50,006 nt of DNA from positions 1 to 50,006 of the forward strand of contig JAQVPA010000005.1 in NCBI GenBank assembly GCA_028702315.1, given 5' to 3'. Each line of letters starts with the position of its first letter. Positions within the stretch are counted from its first letter, which is position 1. The notes below the pieces were generated by a model. That model worked only from the letters and a program-made list of their open reading frames with translations, was not told the DNA's origin and searched no databases. The translations under genes were made by a program, and so were the position numbers. This DNA comes from Candidatus Margulisiibacteriota bacterium. GTDB taxonomy: Bacteria; Margulisbacteria; WOR-1; O2-12-FULL-45-9; XYB2-FULL-48-7. Below are positions 30,223 through 38,200 of this stretch, piece by piece.

Positions 30223-31711
30223 AACCGAACGTGCTTCCCTGGCCGAGCCCCGGGGATTCCGCTTTAACCGTTCCGCCGTGGGCTTCGACGATCTTCTTGG
30301 CGATCGCGAGGCCGAGCCCGAGCCCGCCGTGGGTCCGGGTCAGGTGGTCTTCGGTTTGGTAGAATTTTTCAAATAGGTTTATCATATTAGCCTGGTCGAT
30401 CCCCACGCCAAAATCCTTGATCTCCAGGTTGATCCCTTTGGGCGTGGCCGCTGTCTTAATGATTACCTTCCCTTTGTCCGGGCTAAATTTGATGGCATTG
30501 TCGAGTAAGATCTTAATGATGTGGAGGATCCGCTTTTTATCCGCGCTAACCGTCGGTAAAGTCTGGTCGTATTCGGTCTTTAGCTCAATATTCTTGGAGC
30601 CGAAAAGCGGCAGCCCGTCTTTATCGGTCCCGGATTGCATCTGGCCGATGATCTCATCAGCCAAAGAATTCAAGGCGATCGGCTCCTTATTTAACTTCAG
30701 GTCCTTGATCTCGAGCCAGGAGAAGTCAAGGACTTCGTCGACCAATCCCTGGAGCTTGGCGGCCTGGCGTTCGATCATGTCAACGATCGCTTTTAGGTCG
30801 TCAGAGAGGTTAGCCGTAAGCTTGAGCGTGGCGGCGCCGCCGCGGATCGGTGTGATCGGCGTGTAGAGTTCGTGGGAGATAACCGAAAGAAAATCGGCCT
30901 TGATCTTATCAACCTCGCTTAATTTTAGCGACATGTCGTTGAAAGTGTTGATCAGATCGCCAAGTTCGTCATTGCGCTTGATATTTATCTGGGTGCCGTA
31001 TTTCCGGTCTTTTATCTCCCGGACACCCTTGGCGATCGCGGCGATCGGCCCGATGATCGTCTGCGCGCTGATCCGCCCCAGAGCAAGGGCGGCGATAGAG
31101 CCGATCAGCAGGTAGATCAGGACGGAATCAAGGATGTCACGCTCCAGTTTTTCGATATCGGTGGCCTTCATATCGACGCCGAGGATCGCGACCGGGCGGG
31201 CTTCCTGGTCGTAGATCGGGGCGTAGCCGGAGAGCCAGCGTCCCCATTTATCTTCGGTCATTGTCTTGTCGGCGGTCGGCCCGCCAAACGCCAGTTTCAA
31301 CTCGGGAAAGCCGCTTACATCGTATTCTTCGTGCAAAACCGACATTTTGTCTTTGTCGTAGAGCTGGTTATCAGCGACAAATTCCCAGATATCTTTTTTC
31401 CTGGTCATCACTAAAATATATACTTCCGAGATCTTTCCGCCACCCATCACTTCGAGCCGGTTTAATTTTTTCTTCAGGTTCCAGTAAGCTTCCGAAGTCT
31501 CCGTCCCGGACAAGGCTTTATCGATCTCCTCGCTGGTGGTGAATAAGGTCATGTATGAGGCGACATCTTTCAGTTCAGCGCGGAGCGACTCAATCAGGGT
31601 CGCTTTTGTCCTTTGGTATGAATTGAAAGAGAAACCGGCGATGCAAAGCAGGATAATAGCGGCAATCAAAAGAGTAAGTTTGTCTTTTAAGCTGATCTTC
31701 AAGTCAATCAT
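30203..31711 (-). CDS. Membrane sensor histidine kinase
   Basis: 502 residues. Transmembrane helix 1 (about 11-28), a periplasmic sensor region of about 165 residues with a Cache-like pattern (WGRWLSGYAPIYDQEARPVAILGVDM), helix 2 (about 197-215), HAMP domain, HisKA with the phospho-acceptor in FLSVISHELYTPI (His about 280), and a HATPase domain with DNAIKFSP (N box), DFGVGI (G1) and GGLGLGLAIAKKI (G2). No response regulator is adjacent, so it is an orphan kinase. TATCAT lies 7 nt upstream of the ATG. Confidence 0.95.
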   Translation of the reverse strand: MIDLKISLKDKLTLLIAAIILLCIAGFSFNSYQRTKATLIESLRAELKDVASYMTLFTTSEEIDKALSGTETSEAYWNLKKKLNRLEVMGGGKISEVYILVMTRKKDIWEFVADNQLYDKDKMSVLHEEYDVSGFPELKLAFGGPTADKTMTEDKWGRWLSGYAPIYDQEARPVAILGVDMKATDIEKLERDILDSVLIYLLIGSIAALALGRISAQTIIGPIAAIAKGVREIKDRKYGTQINIKRNDELGDLINTFNDMSLKLSEVDKIKADFLSVISHELYTPITPIRGGAATLKLTANLSDDLKAIVDMIERQAAKLQGLVDEVLDFSWLEIKDLKLNKEPIALNSLADEIIGQMQSGTDKDGLPLFGSKNIELKTEYDQTLPTVSADKKRILHIIKILLDNAIKFSPDKGKVIIKTAATPKGINLEIKDFGVGIDQANMINLFEKFYQTEDHLTRTHGGLGLGLAIAKKIVEAHGGTVKAESPGLGQGSTFGFTLPIA

Positions 31712-31718
31712 TGGTGAA

Positions 31719-31724
31719 ATGATA
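31719..31724 (-). promoter_or_regulatory. -10 element of the histidine kinase gene
   Basis: TATCAT on the minus strand, 7 nt before the ATG; no Shine-Dalgarno site is visible. Confidence 0.35.
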
Positions 31725-31744
31725 CATTATTTGGTTGGGGAGGG

Positions 31745-31923
31745 CAAGTAACAAAAGTAAATGTTTCAAAAAAGGCGACAAAGGCATTTGAAGGCCTGGG
31801 AAGGCTATTAGCGGCTTATGGCTGAAAGGGCGATAAAGGGCTGATGGCTATAATGGCGGGAAAGAAGCCATCAAAGCCTTTTTTGCCCTAAGCCTTTTTT
31901 GCCCCTGCCTGCCGGCAGGCAGG
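31745..31923. repeat. Word-like repeats plus a nested 20-bp palindrome
   Basis: Units like GGCGATAAAGGGCTGATGGC occur inverted as GCCATCAAAGCC and TTTTTTGCCC. The perfect palindrome CCTGCCTGCCGGCAGGCAGG sits at 31904-31923. The right part is translated as the C-terminus of the NIF3-like gene. Confidence 0.8.
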
Positions 31924-32266
31924 TTCTCAGGCCCTCATGGGCCTTCATCGCCTTTTCCCATAAAGGATATACATCAAACGCCGGCTCCTCATACGGGTGA
32001 GCCTTTTTCAATGCAGCCATAACCTTTTTGAGGTCTTTACCGGCAACAATGGTTTCCAGTCGTACTTCCTTAACGCGGGCCAGTTTTCCGATCTTGCCAA
32101 TATGCGGTTTAGCGCCTTTAAGGGGACGGAATGTTCCTGTTCCAACGGAATAAAAGGTGCAACTATCGTATTTGCCGCCGATCTTGCCGGCGCCGGCGGC
32201 GCAAATCGCGGCGCGGACCTTTTCCAGATAGGAGAGAGGGATAAAGACAATTAGTTTAATAATCAC
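31871..32266 (-). CDS. NIF3-like middle-domain (YqfO/CutA-like) protein
   Basis: 131 residues with a GTG start that overlaps the fibre gene by 11 nt. KLIVFIPLSYLEKVRAAICAAGAGKIGGKYDSCTFYSVGTGTFRPLKGAKPHIGKIG and the end AHPYEEPAFDVYPL match the ferredoxin-like domain inserted in many NIF3/DUF34 proteins, which also exists alone as about 100-residue proteins. Function is unknown. Residues after about 105 (EGLRTCLPAGRGKKGLGQKRL) come from a palindrome and word repeat and are not part of the family. Confidence 0.85.
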   Translation of the reverse strand: MIIKLIVFIPLSYLEKVRAAICAAGAGKIGGKYDSCTFYSVGTGTFRPLKGAKPHIGKIGKLARVKEVRLETIVAGKDLKKVMAALKKAHPYEEPAFDVYPLWEKAMKAHEGLRTCLPAGRGKKGLGQKRL

Positions 32267-35200
32267 TTAATGAGATTCTTTTCCAGACAGCGGTTCCAGC
32301 TGGCCCACCTGTAGTGCAAATATAAATGTAATTGGCGTCAGCGGCTATTTCCCATTGTGTCCCCGCGGTGGATGACTCGCCTGAACCGACTGGCGTCAAG
32401 TTCCGGATAACGACGTTACTTGAAGTCGCTGTGGAAGCGCTGGTCTGGATTGTCCCGTCAGGGAATTTAACGCCGCCCAGAGTGGTTTCGATCGTACCGG
32501 CGACGGTTAACAAGGAATTTGGTTCAGATGATCCAATTCCAAGTTTCCCATTTGGGACTAAAACATTTCCGGTTGTTGATGAGGTTGATATAATTTTAAG
32601 CATCGGTTTTGTTCCATCAATGCTTCCCCCATGCCAACCAGTTTGGAATACAATTTCGCCAACTTCAGACCCATCAGTAATAGTAGAAAGTGCTCCACCG
32701 AACAATCCAGCATATGTGGAGTTTCCAGCGGAGTCAGGTGCTTTAAAATAGAAAGCAGGACCGGTTCCGGCAGCAGGAGTAGTGTTTGTTACTTCAAGGT
32801 TGGCTGCTCCAACTTTAATATTAGGGGTACTATAACTAGTTAGACTTCTTGTTATTTGTAGTACAGGGAAAGTGGATTTAGTAATAGTTAATTGTCCGGT
32901 CATTGTATCACCGGCTTTTAGGACTTTAGTCGAGTCGGTGGCGGTGACATTGGTGAGGGCAGCGCCGTTGCCGGAGAAGGCGGCGGCGGTAACTGTGCCA
33001 GTGGTATTGATCTGGATGTTACTGGCCAGTTTTGCGCTGGTTACAGCCGCATCCTTGATCTTGGCTGTTTCAACCGCGTCAGTGGCTAATTGAGTTGCGG
33101 TGACTCCGCCAGCATCGATGGAGATTGTGCCGGTCCCCGTGATCGGGCCGCCGGTCAAACCGGTGCCGGTGGCGACGGAGGTGACGGTGCCGGTATTGCC
33201 GGTATAAGCAGTTGTTTGAATATTGCCGTCGGGAAATTTAACGCCGCCCAGGGTGGTTTCGATCGTGCCGGCAACTGTTAGTAATGATCCTGGTTCTGAC
33301 GAAGCAATGCCAATATTTCCAGTTGCCCTGATCCTCATTCTTTCGGTGGCAACTGAAGCGCCAGTGCCAGTATAATAAATTAGATCAGTTGGTGCGGCTG
33401 TAGAAGTAACAGTCCCGTTAATTTTCCCTAAAATAAATGCTGACATATACCCAGTCCAGCCAGAACTAACTCTGGGATAATAACCAATCCTATTTATTTC
33501 ATCGCCATTGTTTACTGTTGTTGGAGACGCATAAACTCCTCTGGCTTTTCTTAAATTAAGGAATGAACCTTGAGAAGTGTTCACGTAATCATCTAAATAC
33601 AATATATTTTGAGCCGCACTGCCATATATCTGAAAAGAATTAATATTACTAATAATGCTGCCAGTATAATTAATATTAGAGGAAAGTTTGTCACCGGTAA
33701 CCGCCTCATTACTAATCTTTGCAGTGGTGACGGCATTGTCAGCTAATTGCGTTTCGGTGACTCCGCCAGCATCGATGGAAATCGTGCCGGTCTCGGTGAT
33801 CGGCCCGCCGGTCAGGCCGGTACCGGTGGCTACGGAAGTGACTGTGCCTGAGCCGGAGGCAGCGGTTGTTTGGGTTGTCCCGTCAGGAAATTTAACGCCG
33901 CCCAGGGTGGTTTCGATCGTGCCGGCTACGGTCAGCTTGGAGGCGGGTTCAGTAGAGCCAATGCCCACATTACCAGTATTATTAATCGTCATTCGAATTG
34001 CGCCAGTTGCTGTGTTGACAGCGTAGCCAGTATAAAATCTGATATGCGTGGCGGAATCGTAACTTGCCGTTCCGCCGCCAAACTCAATTATATTTAGGCC
34101 AACTAGTGCCGAGCCCCTGATCAGCGACCAATATCCATTAGCGTTTGAATATTGTCTGCTAATTAATGGGGCATATTTCGCTGTTGCGTCAGCTGTCGTA
34201 GAAGAAATATCTAACCATCCTATCCTATCACCGGTCTTGAGGACTTTGGTGGAGTCGGTGGCGGTGACATTGGAAAGGGCAGAGCCGTCGCCGGAGAAGG
34301 CGGCAGCGGTGACGGTGCCGGTGGTCTCAATGTTGATATCGGTAGCAAGTTTGGCTCCGGTGACCGCCGCATCTTTAATCTTGGCAGTTTCAACTGCATC
34401 GGAGGCGAGCAGGGTGGCAGTAACGCCGCCGGCATCGATCGAAATAGTGCCAGTGCTAGTGATCGGGCCGCCGGTGAGGCCGGTGCCGGTGGAGACGGAG
34501 GTGACAGTGCCGGCGTTGCCGGTGTAAGCAGTTGTTTGAATATTGCCGTCGGGAAATTTAACGCCGCCCAGGGTGGTTTCGATCGTGCCGGAAACGGAAA
34601 TCGGGCCATAAACATTTGTTAAAGCCGTAGCAATCCTCATTTTCTCTGCCCAGCCGCTGGTGTAAAAACGGATGTCGGTACCAGCTTGGTCAGCAGCGAT
34701 GCCAATACCAGTTGATGTCCCACCGTAATCATCAAAGCCCATTAAAATTAGCCTGTTTCTTAAATAAGAGGCCGGGTGATTGTTGCCGAATACCGCCAAG
34801 GTTCCGTTTATTCCCGTACTGTTAGCGAAATTCAAGAAAGCGCCGTTAGTTGCACTGCTTCCATTATTTATGTTTTCGATCTCGATCCCCATCGGCCCAT
34901 CAACATTATCGTATACATGAAGCTTACCAGCTGGATCGTTGGTCCCAATGCCGACATTACCAGTAACCAGTAAATTGCTTTCTGCAGTCAGCGTTCCGGT
35001 CATCGTATCGCCGGCCTTGAGGACTTTTGTGCTGTCGGTGGCGGTGACATTGGAAAGGGCAGAGCCGTCGCCGGAGAAGGCCGCCGCAGTGACGGTCCCG
35101 GTGGTATTGATGCTGATGTCGCTGGCCAGTTTCGCGCTGGTTACAGCCGCATCCTTAATCTTGGCTGTTTCAACCGCGTCAGTGGCTAATTGAGTTGCGG

Positions 35201-38200
35201 TAACGCCTCCAGCATCGATGGAGATCGTGCCGGTCCCAGTGATCGGCCCGCCGGTGAGGCCGGTGCCGGTGGAGACGGAGGTGACAGTGCCGGCGTTGCC
35301 GGTGTAAGCGGTGGTTTGAATATTGCCGTCGGGGAATTTAACGCCGCCCAGAGTGGTTTCGATCGTGCCGGCGACGGTTAAGGTTGAGGCAGGTTCAGTT
35401 GTTCCAATACCAACCTCGCCGACTAATAATGTTCCCGTATAATTACCTTGAGTACCACTGCCGATAGCGAGTTTCCCTGCGGCATAACGCGAAATGCCAA
35501 TATCTTTAGTCCCATTATAAGCAGAAGTATTGCACCAGGAAATTAATCCTGATGTCCCATACTGTAACGAGTTAAAAGACATATACTGTCGGCTTAAACC
35601 AACATCAGGATTAAAGCCGGGCGCAGAAATCAATCCGTTGGAACTGACATAAGCCGACCCGCCATTTCCGATCCACCTTTGTAATTGAGCTGATTGCCCG
35701 CTTGCGCTTTGAACATATATGCCGACTGTTGTTGCGGTGGCTGGACTGACTTGCAATTGCGCGGCCGGTTCCATCGTTCCAATGCCGACATTGCCAGTAA
35801 CCAGTAAATTGCTTTCTGCAGTCAGCGTTCCGGTCATCGTATCGCCGGCTTTGAGAACTTTAGTGCTGTCGGTTGCTGTTACATTTTCTAAGGCAGAGCC
35901 GTCACCGGAAAAGGCCGCCGCAGTGACGGTGCCGGTAGTATTGATCTGGATGTCACTGGCCAGTTTCGCGCTGGTTACATTGGCATCCTTGATCTTGGCA
36001 GTTTCAACCGCGTCAGTGGCTAATTGAGTTGCGGTAACTCCGCCAGCATCGATGGAGATTGTGCCGGTTCCCGTGATCGGCCCGCCGGTAAGGCCGGTGC
36101 CGGTGGCGACGGAGGTGACGGTGCCGGTCCCAGAGGCGGCGGTGGTTTGAGTTGTTCCATCAGAGAATTTAATACCGCCGGTGCCGATAGTTTCAATCGT
36201 GCCGGTAACAGTCAGTTTTGCAGATGGTTCAGTTGTTCCAATACCGACTTTGCCATCAACCCATAACTCGCCCGCTGGCACATTATATGTTTCTCCTACT
36301 GGATTAGCGGCCCCACTATTAAAATAAACTCCAGTACCCCAGAAAAATTGACCATAATTTGAACCAGCAAAGTCTTGAGAAAATCCTCTTGTGCCCGAAC
36401 CCTGCCTAATAAAAGTTAAGCCATTCCCAATGCCCTCAAATTGAGCTCCTGAACTGCTTAATCTAACTCTTTCAGTTAAAACACTGCCATTAGTTCTAGT
36501 ATAAAAACCTAAACCAAAGGAATAATCACCAGAGGTAGCATTATCTTTGAGCATTTTTATTTTTGCTCCGATAGTGTTTGAGGTATCTGTATAATAACCA
36601 GTGAACGCCACGCTACCTCCGACACCCGCAGCCAATGGAGTGAAATCTTCCAGACTTACGCCTTCTTTCCCGTTTTGGCGAAGAATGGTATAAGCATTAG
36701 TATTCTTCATTAATAAGAATGTGTTGGCGGTAGAAGTTCTATTTAAGATAATTCCACCATCAGCGGATGAAATAGTTAATGGATAATTCTCATAACCGGA
36801 AACATCAGCACCAACTCTTAACTTAGTCCCTTTTACTGTGCCATTCACATCTAACTCTGTTTGCGGCTCCGCGGTTCCAATCCCTACTTTACCGTCTTTA
36901 ACTATCAAATCGGATGTATTTACGATCAATCCGCTGGCTGGCAGTTCCAGCGTGCCAGTCATCGTATCGCCGGCCTTGAGAACTTTGGTGGAATCGGTGC
37001 CGGTGACGTTGGTGAGGGCGGAGCCGTCGACCGCCGGAAGTTTTGCGTCCGTGTCAAGTTTAACGATTTTATTTGCTGTTGTCCCAGTATCGACGGCGAG
37101 GGCAGAGCCATTGCCGCCGGTTAACCCAGTTCCCGCGACGTCGCTGCCAAGCTTGGCGGCGGTGACGGAAGTGGCGGCTAATTGATCGGTGCCAACTCCG
37201 CCGGCGTCGATGGAGATCGTGCCGGTCCCAGTGATCGGGCCGCCGGTCAGGCCGGTGCCGGTGGCGACGGAGGTGACAGTGCCGCTGCCGCCAGCAGATG
37301 TTTGAATTGTTCCGTCAGTAAATTTAAGCCCGCCGCCGGAACCGGATGTTATTTCAATTGTCCCTGCTACTGATAGTTTTTGTGCCGGGCTTGTTGTGCC
37401 GATACCAACATTACCGTTAGCATTAATAGTGACATGGGCAGAAGAAGCTCCTCCTGCAGTCAGCAGTATTTTTCCAGCTGCAACATCGTTAAGGATGGAA
37501 ATGTTTCCAGCATTAGCATTATAAAAGCCTATATCATTAGCGGCCAGTGTTTTCCAGGTACCATAGCCGGAACCAATCTTAAACATTCTGGCCGAATAGC
37601 CCAAATTATTCTCCGCCCTAAACTCTGCAGATTGATTCCCCGTACTGCTTGTGTTTTTAATTCTAATTGCATGGGCGCCGTTCAGCCCTGTCCCGCTAAC
37701 GTCAATTATATAAGAAGGCTCGGAAGTTCCGACCCCAATCTTTCCATCTTTAACGATCAGGTCAGAAGCATTGACAATCAGTCCGTTGGCCGGGAGCTCC
37801 AGCGTTCCCGTCATCGTATCACCAGCCTTGAGGACTTTGGTGGAGTCGGTGGCGGTGACGTTGGAAAGGGCAGAGCCGTCACCGGAGAAGGCCGCCGCAG
37901 TGACGGTCCCGGTGGTATTGATATTGATGTCACTGGCCAGTTTCGCGCTGGTTACATTGGCATCCTTGATCTTGGCAGTTTCAACCGCGTCAGTGGCTAA
38001 TTGAGTTGCGGTAACGCCGCCGGCGTCGATGGAGATGGTGCCCGTCCCGGTGATCGGGCCGCCGGTGAGGCCGGTGCCGGTGGCGACGGAGGTGACAGTG
38101 CCGCTGCCGCCAGCAGATGTTTGAATTGTTCCGTCAGCAAATTTAAGCCCGCCGCCGGAGCCGGATGTTATTTCAATTGTCCCTGCTACTGATAGTTTTT